Notes: generated from the letters alone by a model not told the origin. A stretch of DNA of 64,000 bases from Cyclobacteriaceae bacterium (GCA_025455015.1 JALONI010000014.1:1-64000), one strand, 5' to 3'; counted from the first letter of the stretch, positions 33,245 to 42,172 are shown. Made by a program: numbers and translations.

Positions 33245-34512
33245 CGGAAAATGGACAATCCGACTAACATCACCGTGAGCAGCGAAACCGCCATGACCGT
33301 GACGGAATGATTTCCCGACAGGGAAAAAAGCCCGCTGATGCCCTTGTCCACATTGGTCAGGCCCATCACCAGCACAACCGCAAACACCAGCAACAAAACA
33401 CCGTTGTACAGCACACCGGGCGCGTGGGGGCGTGGTACCATTGCCTTGTTATTCACCATTACCAACAGGCAGTAGGCGAGCAGCGGCAGCACCAGCCCGT
33501 TCAGTGCCTGCACGGCCAAAATAATAGGTATCGGTTTTACCCCACTGATCCCAAAGGCAAATCCGGTCAGCAGCACGGCCAACCACAGCGGGCGCACATG
33601 CCAGGCATTTTTCCAATGAAAGACCGCCCGCGCCATGAGCGAGGCAGCATAAGGCGATGTGATGGCGGACGAGAACCCTGCGGCAAACAGACCGAGGCCC
33701 AACATCCAAACCCCTGCCGGGCCGATGGACTCCTCAAAGTGGGCCGCCAACTCGGTAAACGAGGTAAACGTACCCAAGGAAGCGCCTGCCAGCAAAATAC
33801 ACGCGGTGATAAGCCCACCCAGGCTCACGGAAATGCCCAGCCCGACACGCATGAGCGCAAGTGTCTGACCCCTGCTCACCGCGGCACCAATGAAAATGTT
33901 ATAGGGAACGATGGTGGTGCCCACCAATGCCAGCACAACCCAACTGCTGTGGGCCGGCCAGGTAGGTACTACCGCGGCACCGGCTATCTGCCCAGCCGAA
34001 AAATCGCTTTGCAGCGCCAGATACAAAAAGGCAATGCCCATGATGGCCACCAGTGTAGTCATCACCCACGACACTTGTTGGCTGCCACCTTGCCATAGGA
34101 TGATGGCAGCCGCCAGCGCCACGCCCGCGGTAGTCCAAGCCGGGGAAATGGCCATTAAAAGTCCAGCGCCTGAAACAGCCCCCAGGATGTTTCCCGCTTC
34201 GTAGGCAGCACAACCGAGCAAAACGGGCACGGCCACCATTACCTTGATGGCGGCCCCGCGCGCCCCAAAATGCTGGTCAATGGCACGGCCCATGTCTCCT
34301 CCGGCCACGATGATGATGCGGGCTGCTACTTCCTGCAACACTACGCAGGCCGCGGTTGCAAACACCACGGCCCACAACAACTCCAACCCGAACAAGGAGC
34401 CCGCGCTCAGGGCCGTGGTAACGGTGCCCGGACCGATAAACGCAGCCGAAATAACCGACCACAGCACCACACTTGAAAAACGAGACGACCCCGAAGCTGC
34501 CACACAAACCAA
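33229..34512 (-). CDS. NRAMP-family transporter with altered metal site
   Basis: Eleven-helix LeuT-fold membrane protein, 427 residues. The layout is NRAMP, but the TM1 motif that is DPGN in metal transporters reads GPGTVTTALSAGS here, and the TM6 MPH motif reads VPYNIF. The Asp and Met that bind Mn2+ or Fe2+ are therefore absent. This subgroup is common in Bacteroidota, but its substrate is unsettled. TTG at 34512 is the only sensible start; the helix count begins immediately after VCVAAS. It converges on the decayed L,D-transpeptidase gene. No MntR box or yybP-type riboswitch was recognised upstream. Confidence 0.8.
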   Translation of the reverse strand: MVCVAASGSSRFSSVVLWSVISAAFIGPGTVTTALSAGSLFGLELLWAVVFATAACVVLQEVAARIIIVAGGDMGRAIDQHFGARGAAIKVMVAVPVLLGCAAYEAGNILGAVSGAGLLMAISPAWTTAGVALAAAIILWQGGSQQVSWVMTTLVAIMGIAFLYLALQSDFSAGQIAGAAVVPTWPAHSSWVVLALVGTTIVPYNIFIGAAVSRGQTLALMRVGLGISVSLGGLITACILLAGASLGTFTSFTELAAHFEESIGPAGVWMLGLGLFAAGFSSAITSPYAASLMARAVFHWKNAWHVRPLWLAVLLTGFAFGISGVKPIPIILAVQALNGLVLPLLAYCLLVMVNNKAMVPRPHAPGVLYNGVLLLVFAVVLVMGLTNVDKGISGLFSLSGNHSVTVMAVSLLTVMLVGLSIFRHGSK

Positions 34513-34780
34513 TTTCGGAGTATATTCACGAAAAATAGGCAGTTAAAAAAACGCCAGACAGACACCGGTAGTATTTGTTGCGAAGTCGTTGCTTGAACGG
34601 GTATGAAATCGCTTGACCACGTTATCTCCCTTCACTGCCAACCCACGCGCTTGTTGGCGGGCAACATCCGGGATGTGCATAGCGCCCCGATTTGGAATCC
34701 ATCGGGTTTCAAGCAATCGGAACCGGCAGACATGAATGCGAACGGGCCTTGTTGACCGGTTCTACAAAAAACCCGCCTTT

Positions 34781-35398
34781 ATGAATAAACGAACGATTCA
34801 TTATTTCTCCGGACTTTTCATTGCGGCTTTTGTAGCGCTACATTTGGTCAACCACGCGTTTAGCCTGTGGGGTGCGGCCAGGCACATTGAGGTCATGACG
34901 AGCCTGCGGGTTTTGTACCGCCACCCCTTTTTTGAAACCATTTTGCTTTTGGCCATTGCCGTACAAATCTATTCGGGGCTGACGCTGTTCCGAGCCAACA
35001 GGCGGATGGCCAAGACATTTTTTGAACGAGTACACATTTGGACAGGGCTTTACCTGGCAGTCTTTTTCATCATTCATTTGAGTGCCGTCTTTGCCGGGCG
35101 GTTACTACTACACCTCGACACCAATTTCTATTTTGGCGTGGCGGGTCTGAACTATTTTCCGGCCAACCTGTTTTTTATTCCCTACTACAGCCTGGCCATG
35201 ATTTCCTTTTGGGGACACTTGGCTGCCATTCACAGCAAGAAAATGACACACCCGATTTTGGGCTTAGCACCCGCGCGCCAGTCGAAGCTCATTTTGGCTG
35301 TTGGGGTTTGCGTGAGCCTCGCCATCGTGTATGGGTTAACCAATCAGTTTACGGGCGTAGAAATTCCCGCAGAGTACAATGTGTTAATTGGGCGGTGA
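34781..35398 (+). CDS. Five-helix membrane protein, possibly haem-binding
   Basis: 205-residue inner-membrane protein from ATG 34781 with five helices (about 5-25, 50-68, 80-105, 120-148, 160-185). Helices contain several His residues in positions facing one side (ALHLVNHAFSLWG, VHIWTGLYLAVFF, IHLSAVFAGR, FWGHLAAIH), as in b-type cytochrome subunits of the succinate-dehydrogenase superfamily, but the pattern is not a clear match and no dehydrogenase genes are near. It lies alone after a 268-base gap in which I see only a short hairpin near 34640-34660 and no strong promoter. Family uncertain. Confidence 0.65.
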   Translation: MNKRTIHYFSGLFIAAFVALHLVNHAFSLWGAARHIEVMTSLRVLYRHPFFETILLLAIAVQIYSGLTLFRANRRMAKTFFERVHIWTGLYLAVFFIIHLSAVFAGRLLLHLDTNFYFGVAGLNYFPANLFFIPYYSLAMISFWGHLAAIHSKKMTHPILGLAPARQSKLILAVGVCVSLAIVYGLTNQFTGVEIPAEYNVLIGR

Positions 35399-35419
35399 AC
35401 ACTGTGGGGCCTGATTCTC

Positions 35420-37045
35420 TCACATCCCCTGCCGATCCAACACCGGAAAGTTGTCGAACAGCGGGATGGCCTTTTGCAGCACCTCGTTGGTGGTATTAAA
35501 CACCGGATAAAAACTTTCGTTATCCCACACCCTGCGTGCAATTTCGGCTTTCAGATAGGTGGTAAACAGCGGCTTGTTTTTTTGTAAGTCGGGCCGGTCA
35601 GCCTTGACCCCGCTGGCCACGCCCATGCGCACCACTTCTTCCAGTTGGGCATCGGTGATGGCAAAGTCGTTCAAATACGTCTTAAACGTCATCGCGCGTA
35701 AGCGTTCTTTATTTTTCTCGGCATAGTTAAATGCGTACTCGCGTAGAATATTGGCAGCAAACAGGCGGCTGAAATAAAGGCTGTTGCGGGTGGTGTCCAA
35801 GGGCACAAAGTAATCGGGCATAATGCCCCCGCCCCCATACACGGTGCGGCCGCTGGCGGTTTTGAACTTGAGCGAGTCGTTGAATTTGACGCTGTCGGCA
35901 TGAAACAATTCGCCTCGCTTAAACCGATCGGAGTAGTCGCTGGCATAATCCCCGTATGGCTTTTGGATAGAGCGGCCGCTAGGGGTGTAGTATCGCGAAA
36001 TGGTCAACCGCACTTCTGACGCATCTTCCAGCTCAAACGAGCGTTGCACCAAGCCTTTGCCAAACGACCTGCGCCCCACGATCAGCGCACGGTCGTTGTC
36101 TTGAAGGGCGCCCGCCACAATCTCCGAAGCAGAAGCGCTGCCCTCGTTCACGAGGACAATTACTTCGCCCGCTTCAAACGCTCCGCCCGCGGTGGCAACG
36201 GCATCTTCATCGTACGTGCCGCGCTGCCCTTTGGTGTACACGATCTTGTTGCCTTCCTTCAAAAACTCATCGGCAATTTTGATGGCCTGATCGAGGAAGC
36301 CACCCGGGTTGTCTTGCAAGTCGAGCACCAGCCTGGTCATGCCTTCTTTGCGAAGCCGGTCGAGCGCCTGCACAAATTCATCGTGCGTGGTGCGCGCAAA
36401 GCTGCGTATTTTGATGTAGCCGACCCGGGGCGCCAGCATGTAGGCCGCATCCATGGAATACTGCGGTATCTTGTCGCGGATGATCGTGTACGTGAGCAGG
36501 TCGGCCACATTTCTTCGCAGCACATCGATTTTTACTTCGGTGCCCTTGGGGCCTTTCAGGTATTTCTGCACATCGCGGTTGGTGAGCCCCACCCCGGCAA
36601 TGTTGGTATCGTTTACCTTAATGATTTTGTCGCCCGACTTGAGGCCCACGGCCTCAGAGGGGCCGCCCGCCATTGCCTGCACTACCACCAGCGTGTCGTG
36701 GAAAATGTTGAACTCGATGCCAATGCCTTCAAAGTTTCCCTGCAAATCTTCGTTGGCCAAAACCTTATCTTCGGCCGAGAGATAGTTGGAATGGGGGTCC
36801 AGCTCGTCCAGCATGTGTTGGATGGCCGATTCCGTCAGGCGGTGCGTCTCCGCCTCGTCTACGTAGTCGTTTTTGATTACGCTCAGTACCTCTTTGAATT
36901 TTTGCACATCCTGGTTTACCTCGTCCGATTGGGCCGGTTTGTTTAAGCTCGTGCCGATGAGAATGCCACCGGCCAACCCCAGGCACAATACCAGGGGCAG
37001 GCTGATTTGGTTGGGAGTGTTTGAGGGCTGGGGCGAGTCAGTCAT
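35420..37045 (-). CDS. Carboxy-terminal processing protease (S41, CtpA/Prc type)
   Basis: Periplasmic serine protease, 541 residues. An N-terminal helix (VLCLGLAGGILIG, about 18-32) anchors or exports it. A PDZ domain spans about 85-175 (SGDKIIKVNDTNIAG). The S41 core has the catalytic Ser in NEGSASASEIVAGALQD and Lys in GRRSFGKGLVQ. C-terminal helical extension of about 110 residues as in tail-specific proteases. Such enzymes trim envelope proteins and peptidoglycan hydrolases. No link with the neighbours is evident. The product ends VLDRQGM. Confidence 0.92.
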   Translation of the reverse strand: MTDSPQPSNTPNQISLPLVLCLGLAGGILIGTSLNKPAQSDEVNQDVQKFKEVLSVIKNDYVDEAETHRLTESAIQHMLDELDPHSNYLSAEDKVLANEDLQGNFEGIGIEFNIFHDTLVVVQAMAGGPSEAVGLKSGDKIIKVNDTNIAGVGLTNRDVQKYLKGPKGTEVKIDVLRRNVADLLTYTIIRDKIPQYSMDAAYMLAPRVGYIKIRSFARTTHDEFVQALDRLRKEGMTRLVLDLQDNPGGFLDQAIKIADEFLKEGNKIVYTKGQRGTYDEDAVATAGGAFEAGEVIVLVNEGSASASEIVAGALQDNDRALIVGRRSFGKGLVQRSFELEDASEVRLTISRYYTPSGRSIQKPYGDYASDYSDRFKRGELFHADSVKFNDSLKFKTASGRTVYGGGGIMPDYFVPLDTTRNSLYFSRLFAANILREYAFNYAEKNKERLRAMTFKTYLNDFAITDAQLEEVVRMGVASGVKADRPDLQKNKPLFTTYLKAEIARRVWDNESFYPVFNTTNEVLQKAIPLFDNFPVLDRQGM

Positions 37046-37179
37046 AGACGCACTTCGGGTTCAGTACTAAGCAGTAACGCAAAAACAAGGCAGCAAGTTA
37101 ATTCCGTTGAAGGCAAGAACCGCTATTTTTCGGCCCCCGGTACCGGGTATTTTTGGCATTTGCCTATATTTACGGAACG

Positions 37180-37938
37180 ATGAGCATGCCCGTTTTAAAA
37201 AACACACGTATTGGCGACCTGGTTGACCAAAACAATGTGCGGGCCTACGTGCTGCACTATTTTGGCATCCGGTTTTACGAATACGCTGAGCAGACCCTGG
37301 AACAGGTGTGTGCCGAGAAGGGGCTGAAAGTGGAACAGATCATCCGCGAGCTGGAAAAGCCGGGCGAAAATTTTCGCGAGGCTGATCTGCCATTGGTCTC
37401 CTACCCCATCGATCTGATCATCGAGTACCTTAAGCATGCTCATTTTCTGTTTGTCAAGCATAAACTGCCTTACATCGGCCGGCTGGTGGACAGCTTTCAA
37501 GCCCAGCATGCCGACTACGAGCAGGTGGCGAAAGACCTGAAGGTGCTGTTTCCGCTTTTTCTGGAGGATTTCATCCACCACATTTACGAAGAGGAAGACA
37601 CCCTGTTCAAATACATTGGCGCCTTGGAGCGTGCCCAGCGCAACGCCATCAACCCCGCACGGCTGTTTTACCAGATGGAGAAGCACTCGTTGCAGCGGTT
37701 CGCCATGGAACACGAGGCCCATGACGATGAGATGGAGGGCATTCGCAAAATCACCAACGACTACCACCTGACTCCCCAGGCCCCCCTGCACGTAAAAGTA
37801 ATTTATACCGAGCTCCAGCTTTTTGAAAAGGCCTTGCAAACCCATGCCCGCATCGAAAACGAAATTCTGTTTCCGAAAGCCATGGCCTTGGAAAACTATG
37901 TGCGCACCAAATTCTTTGAAAAAGCGAAATTCAATTGA
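37180..37938 (+). CDS. Hemerythrin-domain protein, RIC/YtfE-like Fe-S repair family
   Basis: About 252 residues. The N-terminal 70 residues (TRIGDLVDQNNVRAYVLHYF) align with the ScdA/RIC N domain, though the Cys-Cys motif typical of YtfE is not seen. The C-terminal helical bundle carries the di-iron ligands of hemerythrin: HAHFLFVKHKLPYI, FIHHIYEEEDTLF, HEAHDDEM and HARIENEILFPKA. Proteins of this type help repair Fe-S clusters after nitrosative or oxidative damage. ATG 37180 was preferred to 37153 because it falls right after a TATATTTA -7-like element. Its stop is close to the start of ruvX. Confidence 0.82.
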   Translation: MSMPVLKNTRIGDLVDQNNVRAYVLHYFGIRFYEYAEQTLEQVCAEKGLKVEQIIRELEKPGENFREADLPLVSYPIDLIIEYLKHAHFLFVKHKLPYIGRLVDSFQAQHADYEQVAKDLKVLFPLFLEDFIHHIYEEEDTLFKYIGALERAQRNAINPARLFYQMEKHSLQRFAMEHEAHDDEMEGIRKITNDYHLTPQAPLHVKVIYTELQLFEKALQTHARIENEILFPKAMALENYVRTKFFEKAKFN

Positions 37939-37949
37939 CCCTCGCACCG

Positions 37950-38363
37950 ATGGGTCGTATTCTCTCCATTGACTACGGGAAAAAGCGCACGGGCCTGGCC
38001 GTCACCGACCCTTTGCGCATCATTGCCACCGCGCTGGACATGGTGGCATCTCACCAGCTTTTGAGCTACCTGGAAAACTACCTGCAACGCGAAGTGGTAG
38101 ACGAGGCGATCATCGGCATGCCCAAGACGCTGAAAAACGAAGATTCCGAAAACGCGCCCCGCGTGCGTACTTTCATTAGTCAGTTCAAGCAAAAATTTCC
38201 CTCCATCAAGATCACCGAGGTGGATGAGCGGTTTACCTCCACCCTGGCGCAGCGCGCCCTGATCGAGGGCGGCATGAAAAAAAAAGACCGCCAGGTGAAG
38301 GGCCATGTGGATAAGGTAAGTGCCGTCATTTTGCTGCAAGACTATATGAAAACCCTGGTCTAG
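37950..38363 (+). CDS. ruvX: Putative Holliday-junction resolvase RuvX/YqgF
   Basis: 137-residue RNase H-fold protein with the first acidic strand ILSIDYGKKRTGLAVTD, central VDEAIIGMPKTL, and VDERFTSTLAQRAL, ending KVSAVILLQDYM. The family acts on 16S rRNA 5' processing and possibly DNA junctions. ATG 37950 gives the normal N-terminus; an upstream TTG overlaps the stop of the hemerythrin gene and would add five residues. Likely co-transcribed with the gene before it. Confidence 0.9.
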   Translation: MGRILSIDYGKKRTGLAVTDPLRIIATALDMVASHQLLSYLENYLQREVVDEAIIGMPKTLKNEDSENAPRVRTFISQFKQKFPSIKITEVDERFTSTLAQRALIEGGMKKKDRQVKGHVDKVSAVILLQDYMKTLV

Positions 38364-38408
38364 CGCCCCGCCCATCGAAACCGGAGGACTCACATGCGTC
38401 TGTTGTAT

Positions 38409-38416
38409 TACCTTTG
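38409..38416 (+). promoter_or_regulatory. Predicted -7 element for def
   Basis: TACCTTTG, full match to TAnnTTTG, 20 bases before the def ATG. Confidence 0.5.
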
Positions 38417-38435
38417 CCAAAAAACGTGAGCTAAC

Positions 38436-38990
38436 ATGGTGTATCCAATCGTGATGTATGGCGATGCCGTACTGCGCAAAAGGGCCGAAGACATAAAGAA
38501 GGGCACCGACATGACGGCCCTGGTGGCAGACATGTTCGAGACCATGTACGCTGCCCACGGCATCGGCCTGGCCGCGCCTCAAATTGGTAAAAGCGTGCGC
38601 CTGTTTGTGGTTGATGGCACCACGCTCGAAGACGAACCCGATCTGCACGACTTCAAGATGCCCTTCATCAACCCTGTGATCCTGGACGAAGACGGAGAGG
38701 AATGGGAAATGGAGGAGGGCTGCCTGAGCATCCCCAACATACGCGAAGACGTAACGCGTCCCGAGCGCATCACGCTGCGGTATTTCGATGTCAACTGGAA
38801 CGAACACACACACGTTTTCGATGGCATGAAGGCACGCATCATCCAACACGAATACGACCACCTGGAGGGCAAGTTGTTCATCGACTACCTGAGCCCCTTG
38901 AAAAAGCGCATGCTCAAAGGCAAGCTGGCCAACATCAGCAAAGGCGATGTGGACACGGAATACCGAATTGCCGCACCGTTGAAAAAGTAA
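38436..38990 (+). CDS. def: Peptide deformylase
   Basis: Removes the formyl group from new proteins; cytoplasmic metalloenzyme. The 184-residue product has all three motifs: GIGLAAPQIG, EGCLSIP (metal Cys) and QHEYDHLEGKL (two His and catalytic Glu). Length is normal. The promoter lies just upstream. The TA pair hicBA begins 20 bases after its stop in the same orientation. Confidence 0.96.
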   Translation: MVYPIVMYGDAVLRKRAEDIKKGTDMTALVADMFETMYAAHGIGLAAPQIGKSVRLFVVDGTTLEDEPDLHDFKMPFINPVILDEDGEEWEMEEGCLSIPNIREDVTRPERITLRYFDVNWNEHTHVFDGMKARIIQHEYDHLEGKLFIDYLSPLKKRMLKGKLANISKGDVDTEYRIAAPLKK

Positions 38991-39009
38991 AAATTATTAA
39001 CTTAGTGAA

Positions 39010-39240
39010 ATGAAAACCCTGACCTACCGGATACATTTGACGAAGGAACCCGAGGGCTCGTATACGGCCACAGTGCCCACCTTACCGGGGTGTATCACGT
39101 ATGGTGAAACGATAGAACAGGCCATCTCCATGGCCAAAGAGGCGATTGAGCTTTATGTGGAGCATATGCAAGAAAAAGGAGAGCGAATCCCCGATGACAG
39201 TAATGTTTTGGAGTATTCGATTCAACTTCAAACAGCTTGA
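39010..39240 (+). CDS. hicB: HicB-family antitoxin
   Basis: 76-residue partial-RNase-H-like antitoxin: TYRIHLTKEPEGSYTATVPT, LPGCITYGETIEQAI and an acidic helix MAKEAIELYVEHMQ. No DNA-binding domain follows, so it is a short HicB variant. It neutralises the HicA toxin encoded next. Gene order here is antitoxin first, the reverse of the classic hicAB layout. The stop overlaps the TTG start of hicA by four bases. Confidence 0.88.
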   Translation: MKTLTYRIHLTKEPEGSYTATVPTLPGCITYGETIEQAISMAKEAIELYVEHMQEKGERIPDDSNVLEYSIQLQTA

Positions 39241-39443
39241 ACCATTCGGCAAAATATCTCATCGAAGTACTGCGGCAAAACGGATTTGAATTCAAAAGGT
39301 CAAAGGGAAGTCATCACATCTACGAAAACACGTTGACAAAAAAAATCGTGGTCGTTCCCCTTCACGGCAAAAGAGATTTACCGAAGGGAACATTTTATGG
39401 AATTTTGCGGCAAGCAGGTCTTGACAAAAGTCAGTTGCCTTGA
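39237..39443 (+). CDS. hicA: HicA-family mRNA interferase toxin
   Basis: 68-residue toxin with a double-stranded-RNA-binding-like fold. The catalytic His lies in SKGSHHIYE, preceded by LIEVLRQNGFEFKR, and the C-terminus has LPKGTFYGILRQAGLD. It is complete. Start is TTG at 39237, sharing TTGA with the hicB stop, and its own stop shares TTGA with the TTG start of the aminotransferase downstream, so three genes are tightly coupled although the last is unrelated. The module appears inserted between def and the aminotransferase. Confidence 0.85.
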   Translation: MNHSAKYLIEVLRQNGFEFKRSKGSHHIYENTLTKKIVVVPLHGKRDLPKGTFYGILRQAGLDKSQLP

Positions 39444-40576
39444 ATCCCTCCTCACGTCTTCCTGAAATTGGTACGTCTATCTTCAGCGTCATGTCCAAGA
39501 TGGCGCTGGAGGAAAACGCCCTCAATCTGTCCCAGGGCTTTCCGGACTTTCCCGTTTCGCCCGAACTGATCGAGGCCATCCACCGACAGATGTGCGAGGG
39601 CCACAACCAGTATGCACCCATGCCGGGTGTGCCCGCCTTGCGGCAGGTCATCGCACAGGTCATTGAAAAAACCTATCAACGAAAAACGGATCCCGAAACA
39701 GAGGTAACGATCACGGCCGGAGGAACAGAGGCGCTGTTTGCGGCCATCGCGGCCCTCGTGCACCCCGGTGACGAGGTCATCGTATTCGATCCCGCGTATG
39801 ATTCTTACGATCCTGCCATCCGCCTGAGCGGAGGCGTGCCCGTTCACATCAATCTGCGGCCGCCCCATTTTGCCATCCCGTGGGAGGAGGTCAAAAGTCG
39901 GATGCCTCCGCGCACGCGACTGATTTTGGTAAACAGTCCGCACAATCCCACAGGTGCGGTACTGAGCCCGTCCGACTGGCAGCATTTGGAAACACTGGCC
40001 TTGCAGCACGACCTGCTGGTGCTCAGCGATGAGGTGTATGAACGCCTGATCTTTGACGGGTTGGTACACCAGAGCGCATTGGCTTCGGCCGCCTTGGCCA
40101 ACCGCAGCGTGGCGGTATTTTCGTTTGGCAAAACCTTTCATGCCACCGGCTGGAAAGTGGGCTATGCGGTGGCTGCGCCTGCGCTCACCGCGGAGATCCG
40201 CAAGGCACATCAGTTCATCACCTTTAGCGTTAATACCCCCGTCCAATGGGCCCTGGCCGAATACATGCAAACGGACGCCCACTACCTTCACCTGGGCCGG
40301 TTTTACCAGCGCAAGCGCGATCTTTTTTTGGAGCAGCTCAACGGCTCTTCCTTCAAGCCATTGCCCTGCCGGGGAAGTTACTTCCAGTTGGTGGCCTACG
40401 AAGATGCGCGCACCGACCGCCAGATGGCCGAGCACCTGACCCGCGTGCATAAAGTGGCACCCATTCCCGTGTCAGCCTTTTACCGCGATGGCACGGACCA
40501 CAAGCTGCTCCGCTTTTGCTTTGCCAAGCAAGACGAAACCCTGGCGCGGGCCGGCACGATCCTGCGAGCCTGCTGA
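39440..40576 (+). CDS. Class I aminotransferase, methionine/glutamine-keto-acid type (YbdL-like)
   Basis: PLP enzyme of 378 residues that probably transaminates methionine with keto-acids. Visible sites: LSQGFPDFPVS, TAGGTEALFAAIAAL, SPHNPTGAVLS, SDEVYERLIFDG and the PLP-lysine in SFGKTFHATGWKVGY, the signature of the YbdL/KAT group. The likely partner is the omega-amidase 300 bases away, which removes the amide from the alpha-keto products; the same pairing occurs in E. coli (YbdL, YafV). Start is TTG 39440, overlapping the hicA stop; there is no better start upstream of SIFSVMSKMA. Confidence 0.9.
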   Translation: MNPSSRLPEIGTSIFSVMSKMALEENALNLSQGFPDFPVSPELIEAIHRQMCEGHNQYAPMPGVPALRQVIAQVIEKTYQRKTDPETEVTITAGGTEALFAAIAALVHPGDEVIVFDPAYDSYDPAIRLSGGVPVHINLRPPHFAIPWEEVKSRMPPRTRLILVNSPHNPTGAVLSPSDWQHLETLALQHDLLVLSDEVYERLIFDGLVHQSALASAALANRSVAVFSFGKTFHATGWKVGYAVAAPALTAEIRKAHQFITFSVNTPVQWALAEYMQTDAHYLHLGRFYQRKRDLFLEQLNGSSFKPLPCRGSYFQLVAYEDARTDRQMAEHLTRVHKVAPIPVSAFYRDGTDHKLLRFCFAKQDETLARAGTILRAC

Positions 40577-40578
40577 CG

Positions 40579-40797
40579 CTACTGGACAATTCGCCAGTTT
40601 TTACCCCACACCAGATAGACTGCCGCACCTACGATGGGGATAACCAGGATTACCACGGCCCAAACCATTTTCTCCCAAAACAGCAGCTTGCTGTTTTGAA
40701 AGACTTGGACGAGGGAAACCAGTGCAACGGCAAGGGCGATTAGCAAAAAGGCGTACTCTCCCGTACCCGGCATACCAAAGCCTAACAGTGCTACCAT
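40579..40797 (-). CDS. Small membrane protein with PLDc_N-type domain
   Basis: 72-residue protein with two hydrophobic segments (YAFLLIALAVALVSLVQVF and MVWAVVILVIPIVGAAVYL) and a C-terminal WGKNWR, matching the phospholipase D nuclease N-terminal (PLDc_N) family of short membrane proteins. Function unknown. A TATTTTTG -7 element lies 20 to 28 bases before the ATG on the minus strand (40818-40825). It lies between the aminotransferase and omega-amidase genes but on the opposite strand. Confidence 0.65.
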   Translation of the reverse strand: MVALLGFGMPGTGEYAFLLIALAVALVSLVQVFQNSKLLFWEKMVWAVVILVIPIVGAAVYLVWGKNWRIVQ

Positions 40798-40904
40798 GAT
40801 TGGGCGGTTTTGTCAAACAAAAATAGCTCGTTCTTTGCAACTTGCGAAAATGGGTTAGGCTTTTCCTTTTTCCCTGCTTTTCTTTGCACTCCGATTTTTC
40901 ACTC

Positions 40905-41741
40905 ATGCAGGACCTCAAAATCACCGTTATCCAATCCGATTTGCACTGGGAGGACACCGGGGCCAATTTGGCCATGTTTGAAGAGAAAATCTGGCAGATA
41001 GGCCAAACCACGGATGTGATTGTACTGCCCGAAATGTTCACCACGGGCTTTAGTATGAACGTGCGCAAGCAGGCCGAAATGATGAACCTGCGCACCTTCA
41101 AGTGGATGCGCCAAATGGCCGACCAAACGGGGGCCCTCCTGCTGGGCAGCTTTATGGCCAACGTGCACGAGCGCTACTACAACCGCCTGCTGTGGATGGA
41201 GCCGGGCGGCAACTTCAAAACCTACGACAAACGGCACCTGTTCCGCATGTCTGACGAGCACCAGGTGTACACCCCGGGCGAAAGCCTGCTCATTGGCCAT
41301 TGGAAGGGCTGGCGCATTTGCCCGTTGGTATGTTATGATTTGCGCTTCCCGGTGTGGAGCCGCAACCGCTGGAATGCCACCCTCAAAAAGTTGTCGTACG
41401 ATTTGTTGATCTATGTTGCCAACTGGCCGGAAGTGCGCATCCATGCGTGGGAAACGCTGCTCAAAGCACGGGCCATCGAAAACCTGAGCTACGTGGTGGG
41501 CGTGAACCGCGTGGGCATGGATGGGCGCGGTGTGGAATACACCGGCCAATCGGCTGTGATTGGGCCCAAAGGCGATGCGATCTTTAGCCTGGACGGGATG
41601 GAGGCTATCAAAACCGTTGAACTGAGCGCCAACTCGCTCAGCGCCTACCGCGACCGTTTTCCCGCGTACCTCGATGCTGATGACTTCACCTTGGAAGCCG
41701 AGGCATACGAAGAACGGGATTACCTGCCCGGTTTGAGCTGA
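40905..41741 (+). CDS. Omega-amidase, nitrilase superfamily (YafV-like)
   Basis: Hydrolyses 2-oxoglutaramate and similar amides; 278 residues. The Glu-Lys-Cys triad is visible: IVLPEMFTTGFSM, YDKRHLFRMSDEH and PLVCYDLRFPVWSRN. Start ATG 40905 gives the typical N-terminus (DLKITVIQSDLHW); the frame is open 21 codons upstream but without family similarity. Together with the aminotransferase it would complete glutamine-dependent transamination of methionine keto-acid. Its end overlaps the convergent gene by 22 bases. Confidence 0.92.
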   Translation: MQDLKITVIQSDLHWEDTGANLAMFEEKIWQIGQTTDVIVLPEMFTTGFSMNVRKQAEMMNLRTFKWMRQMADQTGALLLGSFMANVHERYYNRLLWMEPGGNFKTYDKRHLFRMSDEHQVYTPGESLLIGHWKGWRICPLVCYDLRFPVWSRNRWNATLKKLSYDLLIYVANWPEVRIHAWETLLKARAIENLSYVVGVNRVGMDGRGVEYTGQSAVIGPKGDAIFSLDGMEAIKTVELSANSLSAYRDRFPAYLDADDFTLEAEAYEERDYLPGLS

Positions 41742-42130
41742 TCAACGGCAAACGCCCGTATTCTCTCGCGCAGTTCCCCCTCGTCAACGTTATTGGAAAG
41801 TTTATCCTGCCAAGCCGCCAGCATTTTGGTTGCCATGGCGTTTTCACCGCGCAGCACCACCCGCGCCACCTTGTGAGGCCAGGTAAACAACTGGTGAAAA
41901 ATCGGCAAAGCTGACCCCAAGGGTGCCCCGGGCACCGCCTCCACCAGCACAAAAATTGAATGGGCCTGTTCGCAGAGCGGCAAAACCAACTCTGCCACGG
42001 CCGCTTCCGACCCGCTGTCCATTTCAGCACCCACCACATCATCCGCCAGGGCCGAGGCAAACCGCAACCACGGTTGCAGGTACCCGAATTGTCGCCAATC
42101 GCCCACGCGTATCTGCAGAAACAGTTTCAT
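41720..42130 (-). CDS. Hypothetical protein
   Basis: 136-residue soluble protein, no recognised family. Alternating strands and helices (FGYLQPWLRFASALADDVVG, LCEQAHSIFVLVEAVPG, ARVVLRGENAMATKMLAAW), a possible Rossmann-like or ferredoxin-like core, no signal peptide, no catalytic motif visible. Normal coding composition and a good reading frame between two sure genes support it as real. It overlaps the 3' end of the omega-amidase gene by 22 bases and is divergent from purH, with which it shares a 95-base gap. Confidence 0.6.
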   Translation of the reverse strand: MKLFLQIRVGDWRQFGYLQPWLRFASALADDVVGAEMDSGSEAAVAELVLPLCEQAHSIFVLVEAVPGAPLGSALPIFHQLFTWPHKVARVVLRGENAMATKMLAAWQDKLSNNVDEGELRERIRAFAVDQLKPGR

Positions 42131-42172
42131 GGATTTTCCCGGTGCAAGAACGCCAGAATTTGGGTGAAGTTG

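Noticed and set aside
36044-36946. Plus-strand 300-residue ORF
   Set aside because: Antisense to the S41 protease, no family pattern; the protease motifs on the minus strand are complete.
37896-38861. Minus-strand 321-residue ORF
   Set aside because: Spans ruvX and def on the other strand; no recognised family.
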